From: Dielma fastidiosa
GTDB lineage: Bacteria > Bacillota_I > Bacilli_A > Erysipelotrichales > Erysipelotrichaceae
Direction: 5' to 3'
Length of the DNA: 64,000 bases
Assembly: GCF_000313565.1 (NCBI RefSeq)
Contig: NZ_HE578923.1
Span: 231,308 to 295,307 of the forward strand
This document shows, piece after piece, positions 32,067 through 40,930 of the stretch. The notes beneath the pieces are model-generated. The model was not told the DNA's origin. It made no database searches and saw only the letters and a list, made by a program, of their open reading frames with translations. The translations under genes were made by a program, and so were the position numbers. Positions within the stretch are counted from its first letter, which is position 1, and every line of letters starts with the position of its first letter.

Positions 32067-33869
32067 ATGTGTGGAATCATTGGCTATGCAGGCACTAAAA
32101 ATGCGCATGGTGTTTTAATTGACGGCTTAAAGGCTCTGGAATACAGGGGCTATGACTCAAGCGGACTGGCCGTATTTACGCAAGGGAAAATCAATACTGT
32201 GAAGGCTCAGGGAAAGATTAAAAACCTTGAAGCGTTGCTGAAGGAGGATATCGGTACTTGCGGTATCGCCCATACCCGTTGGGCAACTCATGGTGAAGCA
32301 AATGTGGTGAATGCTCATCCGCATACGATTGGCATGGTTACATTAGTGCATAACGGCATCATTGAAAATGCTGATGAATTACGGCAAACTTATCAACAAA
32401 AGGGTATTATTTTTGTTTCAAACACCGATACGGAAACGGCGGCGGCATTACTTAATGATTTTGTGAGTCAGGGAATGAATAAAATTGACGCGTGTCTGCG
32501 CGCAGGCAAATATTTAAAAGGCAGTTACGCGCTGGCCATTCTTTTTGCGGATGAGCCGGAAACGATCTATGCGATGCGCAAGGATTCACCCTTGATTCTT
32601 GGCTTAAGTGATGACGGCAATTATGTGGCAAGTGATGTCAGTGCCTTTTTAAAAGCTACGAATAAAATTCTTGAACTAGAGGAACACGAGGTGGTACGGC
32701 TTACTCGCTCACAGGTAGAAATCTTTAATCAGCAGGGCAAGGCAGAACGTGATTGGCACACCAGCTGCCGTGAGCTGTCAGGCTTAGATAAAAATGGCTT
32801 TGATTCATATTTGCTTAAGGAAATTCATGAACAGCCGCTGGCTATAAAGCGCACCCTTGCTGCTTATATGAATGAAAGCTTTGATGATTTTGAAACCCTC
32901 ATGCCTGATTTAACGACGGTTGATTTTATTTATTTTGTGGCCTGCGGTTCTGCCTGTCATGCCGGTATGCTTGCTAAGCATTGGTTTGAAAAGCTGGCTC
33001 ATATCCGCTGTGCCTGTGAATGCGCCAGTGAATTCAGATATGGCAATCCACCCCTGGATCAAAATACGCTTGTCGTATTGATCTCACAATCAGGTGAAAC
33101 CGCTGATACGCTGGCAGCATTGCGCATGTGCCGCAAAAAGGGAATAAAAACGGTTGCCATTGTGAATGTGGAAGGCTCCAGCATTGCGAAAGAGGCGGAT
33201 GTATATTTGCCTACATTAGCTGGCATTGAAGTATCAGTAGCCACAACCAAGGCTTATACATGTCAGGTGGCGGTACTTACATTATTCTGTATTCATGCGG
33301 CAATACAGCGTCACCAGCTCCCCATCAAGGATCAAAAACAACTGCTTGCTGATTTAAACCGGCTGCCTGCATTGATGGCTGATTTAATTCGCAATGATAC
33401 GATTAGTCAGTTTGCTGATCAAATTGGTGATGCTCATAATGTATTCTTTATCGGCCGCGGCTTAGATTACGCGCAATCACTGGAAGGCTCCCTAAAGCTG
33501 AAGGAAATTTCATATATTCATTCTGAAGCCTATGCCGCTGGTGAACTAAAGCATGGCACGATCTCCTTGATCGAGGCAGGTACACCTGTTCTGGCGCTGA
33601 TCAGTGATGCGGCTTTAGCGGCTAAAACTTTTTCCAATATGGCTGAAGTTAAAGCCAGAGGTGCCAAGCTGCTTTTGGTTATTCGTGAAGATCTCTATCA
33701 GCATCAAACAGGCATGGATACTCATCTAAAACTACCCAAGGTTCATCCGCTTTTGCAAGGCATCATTTCAATCATTCCTTATCAGCTGCTGGCATATCAC
33801 CTAGCAAAGCGGCACGGCTGTGATTTGGATCAGCCAAGGAATCTCGCGAAGAGTGTAACGGTTGAATGA
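32067..33869 (+). CDS. glmS: Glutamine:fructose-6-phosphate aminotransferase
   Basis: At 600 residues this is a full-length GlmS: N-terminal class II glutamine amidotransferase (nucleophile Cys2 in MCGIIGYAG, HTRWATHG), then two SIS domains (about 285-430 and 455-590, with SQSGETADT and SEAYAAGELKHG) and the conserved C-terminal L-A-K-S-V-T-V-E. It makes glucosamine-6-phosphate, the entry to peptidoglycan precursors. TGGAGG precedes the ATG. The ribozyme in its leader provides product feedback. Confidence 0.98.
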   Translation: MCGIIGYAGTKNAHGVLIDGLKALEYRGYDSSGLAVFTQGKINTVKAQGKIKNLEALLKEDIGTCGIAHTRWATHGEANVVNAHPHTIGMVTLVHNGIIENADELRQTYQQKGIIFVSNTDTETAAALLNDFVSQGMNKIDACLRAGKYLKGSYALAILFADEPETIYAMRKDSPLILGLSDDGNYVASDVSAFLKATNKILELEEHEVVRLTRSQVEIFNQQGKAERDWHTSCRELSGLDKNGFDSYLLKEIHEQPLAIKRTLAAYMNESFDDFETLMPDLTTVDFIYFVACGSACHAGMLAKHWFEKLAHIRCACECASEFRYGNPPLDQNTLVVLISQSGETADTLAALRMCRKKGIKTVAIVNVEGSSIAKEADVYLPTLAGIEVSVATTKAYTCQVAVLTLFCIHAAIQRHQLPIKDQKQLLADLNRLPALMADLIRNDTISQFADQIGDAHNVFFIGRGLDYAQSLEGSLKLKEISYIHSEAYAAGELKHGTISLIEAGTPVLALISDAALAAKTFSNMAEVKARGAKLLLVIREDLYQHQTGMDTHLKLPKVHPLLQGIISIIPYQLLAYHLAKRHGCDLDQPRNLAKSVTVE

Positions 33870-33897
33870 AAATAATGTAAAAAAATGAAAGAAAGCA

Positions 33898-33926
33898 TTG
33901 ACATTTGCAATTCATGGCAGTAAACT
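33898..33926 (+). promoter_or_regulatory. Promoter of the glutamate synthase operon
   Basis: TTGACA (33898-33903) and TAAACT (33921-33926) are separated by exactly 17 bases. Confidence 0.85.
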
Positions 33927-33934
33927 AGAACCAC

Positions 33935-33992
33935 GAACAAAGACGTTCTATAAATGTACGAGATGTGCAGTTTATAGGCGTCTTTTCTTTTT
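33935..33992 (+). promoter_or_regulatory. Leader attenuator of the glutamate synthase operon
   Basis: AAAGACG (33939-33945) with TATAAA pairs with TTTATA and CGTCTTT (ending 33985), enclosing a small inner hairpin, and CTTTTT follows: a leader terminator ending just before GAGGAGG. The same AAAGAC can be the six-base loop of GAAC/GTTC (33935-33948), with A first and G fourth as in ANTAR target loops. The two structures exclude each other. Only one such loop is visible, whereas characterised ANTAR targets have two. Confidence 0.72.
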
Positions 33993-34008
33993 GAGGAGGC
34001 AAATGGAG

Positions 34009-35094
34009 ATGCTTAAAGAGGGACAAGTAAGAATTCCATCAGGCTGTGCTATAGCGGCGATTTATGCCAAAGATGCACATTTAATCAATGGCCGTGAAAT
34101 TATTAAATCAATCGCAGTGATGCATGAGCGAAGCAATGGTCTTGGCGGTGGCTTTGTTGGCTATGGAATCTATCCGGACTATGCGCATGCGTATGCGATT
34201 CATATGTTTTTTGATCATCAAGAAGCAAAGCTTCAATTCGAGACATTAATTTTTAAACAATTTCAAATTCTTAAATATGAAGAAATACCGACATCTGCCA
34301 ATCAGAACATTCATGATGTACCACTGATCTGGCGTTATTTTGTTTTACCTTTACGTAAACTTGATAAAAATCAGGAACAAACCTTTATTGTTGATGAAAT
34401 GCTGAAGGTAAATGAAACCATTGAAGGTGCCTATTGTTTTTCAATGGGTCAGAATATGGGAGTCTTTAAGGGCGTAGGCTATCCAGAAAATATTGGTGAA
34501 TTTTTTAGATTGGATACCTATGAAGCAACTTGCTGGATTGCCCATGGCCGTTATCCGACGAATACACCAGGCTGGTGGGGCGGTGCTCATCCTTTTTCAA
34601 TCCTTGATGTGGCGGTCGTGCATAATGGTGAGATTTCATCTTATGATATGAATCGGCGGATGATAGAAATGCAGGGCTATAAATGTACGCTGCAGACAGA
34701 TACTGAAGTCATTGCCTATATCATTGATGATCTGACACGGCAAAAGCATCTGACGCTGAAAGAAACGGCAGCGATTATGACCGCTCCTTTTTGGGAGGAT
34801 ATTGATCAGATGGCGCCGAAAGAGCGTGATTATTATACTTATCTTAGGAAAAATTTTGCCAGTTATCTGATTACCGGTCCCTTTTCGATTTTGGTTGGTT
34901 ATCAAAACGGCATCATGGCACTGAATGATCGCTGTAAATTACGTTCAATGGTTATCGGTGAAAATAAGAATACTGTCTATTTCGCAAGTGAGGAAAGTGC
35001 TATACGGGTTTTAAATGTGGAAATTGCTTCACTGATTACACCCAAAGCGGGTGAAGCCGTTATTTATCAAAGGGAGGTGAATCGCAATGAATAA
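34009..35094 (+). CDS. Glutamate synthase, glutaminase subunit (GltB domain 1, split form)
   Basis: The 361-residue protein is a class II glutamine amidotransferase of the split (archaeal-type) glutamate synthase. The putative nucleophile is Cys13 in PSGCAIAA, so processing of a short propeptide is expected. Further features are the W-I-A-H-G-R-Y-P-T-N-T and H-N-G-E-I-S-S segments of the active site. It would release ammonia from glutamine for the next subunit. The ATG at 34009 is preferred over 34003 for spacing from GAGGAGG. It overlaps the following gene by 8 bases. Confidence 0.9.
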   Translation: MLKEGQVRIPSGCAIAAIYAKDAHLINGREIIKSIAVMHERSNGLGGGFVGYGIYPDYAHAYAIHMFFDHQEAKLQFETLIFKQFQILKYEEIPTSANQNIHDVPLIWRYFVLPLRKLDKNQEQTFIVDEMLKVNETIEGAYCFSMGQNMGVFKGVGYPENIGEFFRLDTYEATCWIAHGRYPTNTPGWWGGAHPFSILDVAVVHNGEISSYDMNRRMIEMQGYKCTLQTDTEVIAYIIDDLTRQKHLTLKETAAIMTAPFWEDIDQMAPKERDYYTYLRKNFASYLITGPFSILVGYQNGIMALNDRCKLRSMVIGENKNTVYFASEESAIRVLNVEIASLITPKAGEAVIYQREVNRNE

Positions 35095-36592
35095 TCAATT
35101 TAAACTGGCAGCCTATGAAATTGTGCGTGATTTAGATCGCTGTGATAATTGTCATGGCTGTGAGGTTCAGTGTGCTAATGGTGTTCATTTCTATGATCAG
35201 AATAAGCAAAAGCTGCTTGCTGATCCGAAACGCTGTGTGAACTGTCAGCGTTGTGTGGTGATGTGTCATACTCATGCGATAAAGATAATTAAAAATCCCA
35301 ATCAGATGCATGAAAATCAATATTGGCAGTCTAGAGATTGTCAGGAAATTTATGCGCAGGCATGCAGCGGCGGGATCTTATTATCCAGTATGGGAAATCC
35401 CCGGCAGCAGAAAATCTATTGGGATCATTTGCTGCTGAATGCTTCTCAGGTAACGAATCCTTCGATTGATCCACTGCGTGAACCAATGGAAACTAGAGTC
35501 TTCCTCGGCGCGCGCACGCAGGAAGTAAAACGTGATGAGCAGGGTCATTTGATTATGGATGATGCTGTGCATCTAAAACTTGAAACCCCTATTTTATTTT
35601 CTGCCATGTCATTGGGCGCAATTTCCTATAATGCTCATCAGTCTTTATTAAATGCCGCCAAGGCATGCGGTACTTATTACAATACGGGTGAGGGTGGTTT
35701 ACATGAAAGCTTTTATGCGGATGATCAGCATATTATCGTACAAGTTGCCAGCGGCAGTTTCAGTGTTGAAAAACGCATTTTTGATCATTGCGCTGCGATT
35801 GAAATAAAGATTGGTCAAGGTGCTAAACCAGGTATCGGCGGCCATTTGCCAGCCATTAAGAATACTGATGAAATAGCGGCAGTAAGAATGATTAAACCCA
35901 ATACAGAAGCAATTTCACCGGCGCTGCATCATGATATTTATTCCATTGAAGATTTACGTCAGCTTGTGCTTTTAATGAAAGAAATCAGTCATTATCAAAA
36001 GCCTGTCATCGTCAAGGTGGCGGCGGTTCATAACATTGCGGCCATTGCCAGCGGCATTGCCCGCAGCGGTGCTGATATCATTGAAATCGATGGCTATCGT
36101 GGCGGTACGGGGGCGGCCCCAACCCGCATTCGGGATCATGTCGGCATTCCTATTGAATTAGCGTTGGCTAGTGTGGATCAGCGTCTGCGTGAGGAAGGAA
36201 TCCGCGAGCGGGTGTCCTTAGTTGTCAGCGGCGGTATTCGCAATAGTGCGGATGTTGTGAAAGCCATTGCCTTAGGCGCTGATGCGGTTTCCATCGGTAC
36301 CGCGGCATTGTTGGCACTGGGCTGCCATTTATGTCAGGATTGTACCAGCGGTAATTGTAATTGGGGAATTGCTACCCAAAAGCCTGAACTCTGCACTCGT
36401 TTGCAGCCAGCTTGGGGCAGCCGGCAATTGATTCATTTATTGAACGCATGGACACGGGAAATTAAAGAGATGATGGGTGGTATGGGAATTAATTCAATCG
36501 AGGCATTGCGCGGCAATCGGCTGATGCTGGCAGCTCTTGATCTGAATGAAACAGAATGTGAAATCCTAGGTGTACGCTATGCGGGGAGGTAA
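35087..36592 (+). CDS. Glutamate synthase, FMN/Fe-S synthase subunit (domain 2)
   Basis: The 501-residue subunit begins with a ferredoxin-type domain carrying two C-X2-C-X2-C-X3-C clusters (residues about 20-70), followed by the FMN-binding TIM barrel of glutamate synthase (about 150-490; G-A-x-P-G-x-G-G-H-L-P, then GGTGAAPTRI and GGIRNSADVVKAIALGADA). It converts 2-oxoglutarate and channelled ammonia to glutamate. The built-in 4Fe-4S domain suggests direct reduction by ferredoxin or by a separate NAD(P)H subunit not encoded here. Confidence 0.93.
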   Translation: MNNQFKLAAYEIVRDLDRCDNCHGCEVQCANGVHFYDQNKQKLLADPKRCVNCQRCVVMCHTHAIKIIKNPNQMHENQYWQSRDCQEIYAQACSGGILLSSMGNPRQQKIYWDHLLLNASQVTNPSIDPLREPMETRVFLGARTQEVKRDEQGHLIMDDAVHLKLETPILFSAMSLGAISYNAHQSLLNAAKACGTYYNTGEGGLHESFYADDQHIIVQVASGSFSVEKRIFDHCAAIEIKIGQGAKPGIGGHLPAIKNTDEIAAVRMIKPNTEAISPALHHDIYSIEDLRQLVLLMKEISHYQKPVIVKVAAVHNIAAIASGIARSGADIIEIDGYRGGTGAAPTRIRDHVGIPIELALASVDQRLREEGIRERVSLVVSGGIRNSADVVKAIALGADAVSIGTAALLALGCHLCQDCTSGNCNWGIATQKPELCTRLQPAWGSRQLIHLLNAWTREIKEMMGGMGINSIEALRGNRLMLAALDLNETECEILGVRYAGR

Positions 36593-36597
36593 GGAAC

Positions 36598-37302
36598 ATG
36601 CTTATTGACGCAAAAAAATATAATGCTGCACAAATTAATGAATTAGCGGCTAATAGCAGTGATGCGGTTATAATCAGTGACTGCTGTGCTCAGCGCTATC
36701 TGGGCTGCGGCCTGTCGCATCAGACTTTGTTGATTGATGGTACACCCGGCAATGATCTGGGTGCTATGATGAATGGGGCCATGATCGTACTGCAGGGTAA
36801 TGCTCAGGAAGGACTGGGCAACACAATGAATGCGGGTACTATTGTGGTCCATGGTCATTGCGGTGATTTATGTGCCTACAGTATGCGTGGTGGTAAAATC
36901 TATGTCCGTGATGGTGCCGGCGTGCGTTGTGGCATCCATATGAAAGAATATAAGGAGCATAAACCGATTCTAGTTGTCGGTGAAACCTGTGGTGAATGTC
37001 TTGGTGAATATATGGCTGGCGGTTTAATCATTGTACTGAATCGCAGTAATGCGCTAAAGCCATATCCGCTGCGCTGCGGAATCGGTCAACATGGTGGTTT
37101 AATGCTGTTTCGTTTGGCGGATACAGATACCACAGCTTATGATCATCTTGCCACTGCGGATGAGCTTAAAATGGCAGCCCCTTATATTGAAGAATTTTGT
37201 GCTTACTTTAATGAATCGGCTGAAGATTACCAAAAGTCAAGATATATTGCGTTAAGACCGGCTGCTGATGATCCATATGTCGGTTACTATATAAAAAATT
37301 AG
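36598..37302 (+). CDS. Glutamate synthase, GXGXG subunit (domain 3)
   Basis: The 234-residue protein is the right-handed beta-helix GXGXG domain that in classical GltB holds the other two domains together (N-D-L-G-A-M-M-N-G-A, EGLGNTMNAGTIVVHG, MRGGKIYVRDGAG). As a separate gene it completes the three-part split enzyme. It starts 6 bases after the synthase subunit stop. Confidence 0.93.
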   Translation: MLIDAKKYNAAQINELAANSSDAVIISDCCAQRYLGCGLSHQTLLIDGTPGNDLGAMMNGAMIVLQGNAQEGLGNTMNAGTIVVHGHCGDLCAYSMRGGKIYVRDGAGVRCGIHMKEYKEHKPILVVGETCGECLGEYMAGGLIIVLNRSNALKPYPLRCGIGQHGGLMLFRLADTDTTAYDHLATADELKMAAPYIEEFCAYFNESAEDYQKSRYIALRPAADDPYVGYYIKN

Positions 37303-37318
37303 GAAGGGAGTTATTAAC

Positions 37319-38902
37319 ATGTGCGGATTAATGTTTATCGGTAATTCTTCAAAGATGCAGGAATTTATGCATGGATTTAAAAAAATCGCCCGCCGCGGCC
37401 CCGATATGGAACGGGTTGAAATCATGGATCAGGGAATCCTAGGCTTTCACCGACTGGCGATCATGGGGGTTGAGCCTTCAGGCATGCAGCCGATGCATCA
37501 GCTTGGCAACGCGGTAATCTGTAATGGTGAAATCTATAATTTTCGCGCTATAAAAAAGGAATTGATGGAGGCCGGAGTTGAATTTCATTCCGGCAGTGAC
37601 TGCGAGATCCTGCTTCCCCTATATGAAAAAATGGGATGTCAGCTATTTAATATCCTTGATGCGGAATTTGCCTGTGTAATTGTCGATGCGAGCCGCAAAA
37701 AAATCATCGCTGCCCGTGATCCGCTCGGTATCCGGCCATTATTTTATGGTTATCTGTCTGATGGTTCAATCTGCTTTGCCTCAGAAGCTAAAGCATTGAC
37801 GGACTGCTGTGATAGAGTGAAGCCTTTTCCTTGCGGTACTTATTATGAGGATGGTCAATTTATCACATATCATGATAACTGTACGCAAAGCCAGCCAGGG
37901 TTTGATACCTTGACCTCAGCTTTAGAAGTCATTCATGATGATTTAGAAAAAGCGGTCATTAAGCGTTTGGACGCGGATGTTGAGCTGGGCTTTCTTTTAA
38001 GTGGCGGTTTGGATTCCAGCCTTGTATGCGCCATCGCTCAAAAATATTTGAAGAAGCCAATCAAAACCTATGCGATTGGTATGGCAGCGGATGCCATTGA
38101 TTTGAAGTACGCGAGGGAGGCCGCGGCCTATATTGGTTCACAGCATTCAGAATTCTTAATGAGCCGTGAAGATGTATTGTCGGCGCTGGATGAAGTAATC
38201 ATGACACTTGAAACATATGACATCACAACGATTCGGGCAAGTCTTGGTATGTATTTATTATGCAGGCAGATTCATGCTAAGACAAACACCAAGGTATTGC
38301 TGAGCGGCGAGGTATCTGATGAATTATTTGGCTATAAGTATACGGATTATGCCCCTGATGCACAGGCCTTTCAGGAAGAGAGTGAAAAACGTATTCGTGA
38401 ATTATATATGTATGATGTACTGAGGGCAGACCGCTGTATCTCCGCTCATGCGCTGGAAGCCCGTGTTCCTTTTGGGGATCTGCGCTTCTTATCAGATGTT
38501 TTGGCAATTGATCCTCAATTGAAAATGAATAGATATGGAAAAGGAAAGTATCTGCTGCGCAAGGCTTTTGAAAAAGATAAGCTGCTGCCTGATTCAATTC
38601 TCATGCGTGAAAAAGCAGCTTTCTCTGATGCGGTAGGTCATTCCATGGTGGATGAACTGAAAGCTTATGCCCAAACCTTATACAGTGATGAAGAATTTAC
38701 CAATCGCTGTCAATTGTATGCCTATCATGCCATTCCTTATACGAAAGAGAGTCTGATGTACCGGGAAATCTTTGAAAAATACTATCCCGGCCGGGCGGCT
38801 TGGATTAAAGATTATTGGCTGCCTAATCAATCTTGGAAGGGCTGTCATGTATCCGACCCCAGTGCACGAGTTCTTGATAATTATGGAGAAAGTGGAAAAT
38901 AA
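37319..38902 (+). CDS. asnB: Asparagine synthetase B (glutamine-hydrolysing)
   Basis: The 527-residue enzyme has Cys2 as amidotransferase nucleophile (MCGLMFIG), the glutaminase active-site C-N-G-E-I-Y-N segment, and a C-terminal synthetase domain with the pyrophosphate loop SGGLDSSL (near residue 227). It makes asparagine from aspartate and glutamine. It is a compact AsnB, nearer the E. coli form (554) than the longer Bacillus ones. The gene follows the glutamate synthase genes by 16 bases, so it shares their attenuated transcript, tying asparagine formation to nitrogen control. Confidence 0.95.
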   Translation: MCGLMFIGNSSKMQEFMHGFKKIARRGPDMERVEIMDQGILGFHRLAIMGVEPSGMQPMHQLGNAVICNGEIYNFRAIKKELMEAGVEFHSGSDCEILLPLYEKMGCQLFNILDAEFACVIVDASRKKIIAARDPLGIRPLFYGYLSDGSICFASEAKALTDCCDRVKPFPCGTYYEDGQFITYHDNCTQSQPGFDTLTSALEVIHDDLEKAVIKRLDADVELGFLLSGGLDSSLVCAIAQKYLKKPIKTYAIGMAADAIDLKYAREAAAYIGSQHSEFLMSREDVLSALDEVIMTLETYDITTIRASLGMYLLCRQIHAKTNTKVLLSGEVSDELFGYKYTDYAPDAQAFQEESEKRIRELYMYDVLRADRCISAHALEARVPFGDLRFLSDVLAIDPQLKMNRYGKGKYLLRKAFEKDKLLPDSILMREKAAFSDAVGHSMVDELKAYAQTLYSDEEFTNRCQLYAYHAIPYTKESLMYREIFEKYYPGRAAWIKDYWLPNQSWKGCHVSDPSARVLDNYGESGK

Positions 38903-38922
38903 CCGGTCAGCACCGGTTTTTC
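38902..38922 (+). terminator. Intrinsic terminator of the glutamate synthase-asnB operon
   Basis: ACCGGT, CAGC, ACCGGT form a six-base stem directly at the stop codon, followed by TTTTTC. Confidence 0.75.
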
Positions 38923-39007
38923 TATGCAAATTCACATGGTTTTCACATTGCTTAGGTAGAATTAAGTGATATAATAACGTTGCACTTTTTAGACTGGGAG
39001 AATACTT

Positions 39008-40840
39008 ATGAAAAAAAGAAATGTAAAAAATGATGGGAAAACGATCGATTTGATCTTTCTGATCTTGTTCGCCGGTTCAGCCTTATATTTTCTTGTTGAA
39101 ACGATGATCGGGCATCTGCTTCCTACCAAATATATTCTGATTGCATCAGTTGTACTGCTGATCGTTGTCGGCTTGTTATATCTAAGCATCCGCTTATCAA
39201 AACACGGCTCATGGCCGCGCTGTCTTTTAAGTCTAGTATTGGCTGGCGCGCTCTTATTCGGCGGCGTATATCAGATGCGTATCCGTAAGGCATTCGGCAG
39301 TATTGATGATGGTTCAGTGAATATCAATGCGATTTCTTTGGTTGTCCTGGAATCCTCAGCTATTCAATCGGTGGCTGACTTAAGCAATCAGAAGGTCGGT
39401 TTGATCGGATCAGCAGAGAACGCGCTGAACGCATCAGCAATCAATGAAATCAATGATGTTACAATTACATATATTGAAAGTCAGGACTCAATGATGCTGG
39501 CGAATGAATTAGTCACGCAAAATGTTGACGCGGCATTAATGGCAAATTCACAGCTTACGATGATTGAAAAGAATAATGAAGATTTGTATCAGCGTCTGCG
39601 GGTTATTAAAACGTATGAAATGAAGGTTGATAATACAGAAATAGCCAGTGATAAGGATATTACCAAAGAACCCTTTACTGTCTATATTTCTGGATTAGAC
39701 AGCTTGGGAATTCCGAATTACAATGGCCTCAGCGATGTGAATATGCTGCTGATGATCGATCCGCTTACCCATCATATTGAAATGGTTTCAATTCCAAGAG
39801 ATGCGTATATCCCTAACAAGGCTTATAATAATTATCCGGATAAGTTAACGCATACCGGTAATGACGGTATTGATAATGTCGTACAGTCAATGGAAAATGT
39901 ATTTGGTTTTGATATTGATTATTATGCTAAGGTTAGTTTTTCATCGCTGATTGAAATTGTGAATACTTTAGGCGGCATTGATGTGGATGTTCAGCTTGAA
40001 TTTTATGAACAGGATGAAAACCGTGATTTCTCAAATCAGATTCATCTTTATCCCGGCTTGCAGACATTGGACGGACGCAGTGCCTTGGCTTATGCCAGAC
40101 ATCGGCATACTGAAGGCTGGGGCGATCTGGGACGCAATTATGCTCAGCAGCAAATCATTCAGGCGATTATTAATAAACTGCTGACCGCGGAGGGTATCAA
40201 CAAAGTTCCTGATGTGCTGCAGGTAGGGGCTGAATATGTTTCTACCAATATGCCGATCAGTACGGTAAAACGCTTTATCAACCATGAAATCAGCAATCCG
40301 CGCTCATGGTCGTTCTCATCAACATCACTGGCGGGTGCTTTAAGTGAAAACCAGTTATGCGTGAGCGCGACAGAATATGGACCGCTGTTTGTCTTTATTT
40401 TAGATCAGAATGAATTAAACAATGTTTATGCGAAATATCTGGAAATGTTTGAACCATCAAAACTGTCCGATTTCAAATTCACTTTAGATGATTTGAATAA
40501 ATATCAGGTGACGATGCCATATAATGAGTATTTGCTGACAATTGATAATTATCAGTCAAAGATGAATACCCAATTCCCATCTCTGCATTATGTAGCGCCG
40601 CCAGTACAGCCAGAGGTGGATGAACCTGATCAAAACACGGGTGAGAATACGGAGGAACCGCCGCTTGATGAACCGGCGACAGATACGGATGTGCCGGCTG
40701 AGCCTGAGCAGGGCGGGGAGTCCGAGTATTTGCCTTCCGACAGTGAGAATAATGAAACTGATAATTCAACGGATTTTGAAGAAAATCCAATTTCAGACGA
40801 ACCTGAAGGCAATGACTTGCCGCTTGATCCAGGCGTATAA
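39008..40840 (+). CDS. LytR-CpsA-Psr (LCP) family protein, first paralogue
   Basis: The 610-residue protein has three N-terminal membrane helices (about 12-34, 38-60, 68-88), an extracellular domain with a solute-binding-protein-like look (about 100-205), the LCP domain (about 220-420, D-V-N-M-L-L-M, S-I-P-R-D-A-Y-I-P and P-D-K-L-T-H) and a long Pro/Glu/Asp-rich tail from about 525. LCP enzymes attach secondary polymers such as teichoic acids or capsule to peptidoglycan. It is followed by a paralogue of the same layout. Confidence 0.9.
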   Translation: MKKRNVKNDGKTIDLIFLILFAGSALYFLVETMIGHLLPTKYILIASVVLLIVVGLLYLSIRLSKHGSWPRCLLSLVLAGALLFGGVYQMRIRKAFGSIDDGSVNINAISLVVLESSAIQSVADLSNQKVGLIGSAENALNASAINEINDVTITYIESQDSMMLANELVTQNVDAALMANSQLTMIEKNNEDLYQRLRVIKTYEMKVDNTEIASDKDITKEPFTVYISGLDSLGIPNYNGLSDVNMLLMIDPLTHHIEMVSIPRDAYIPNKAYNNYPDKLTHTGNDGIDNVVQSMENVFGFDIDYYAKVSFSSLIEIVNTLGGIDVDVQLEFYEQDENRDFSNQIHLYPGLQTLDGRSALAYARHRHTEGWGDLGRNYAQQQIIQAIINKLLTAEGINKVPDVLQVGAEYVSTNMPISTVKRFINHEISNPRSWSFSSTSLAGALSENQLCVSATEYGPLFVFILDQNELNNVYAKYLEMFEPSKLSDFKFTLDDLNKYQVTMPYNEYLLTIDNYQSKMNTQFPSLHYVAPPVQPEVDEPDQNTGENTEEPPLDEPATDTDVPAEPEQGGESEYLPSDSENNETDNSTDFEENPISDEPEGNDLPLDPGV

Positions 40841-40842
40841 AC

Positions 40843-40871
40843 AAAGACAGGCTTGCGCTTGTCTTTCTTTC
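40843..40871 (+). terminator. Intrinsic terminator between the LCP genes
   Basis: AAAGACA and TGTCTTT form the stem, with GC pairs extending inward, followed by CTTT. It may be partial, letting some transcription into the second gene. Confidence 0.65.
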
Positions 40872-40930
40872 ATTTAAGAGAATTGACAAGCTGATCGTAA
40901 AACCGGATAATGAATATAAAGGAGCTGACT

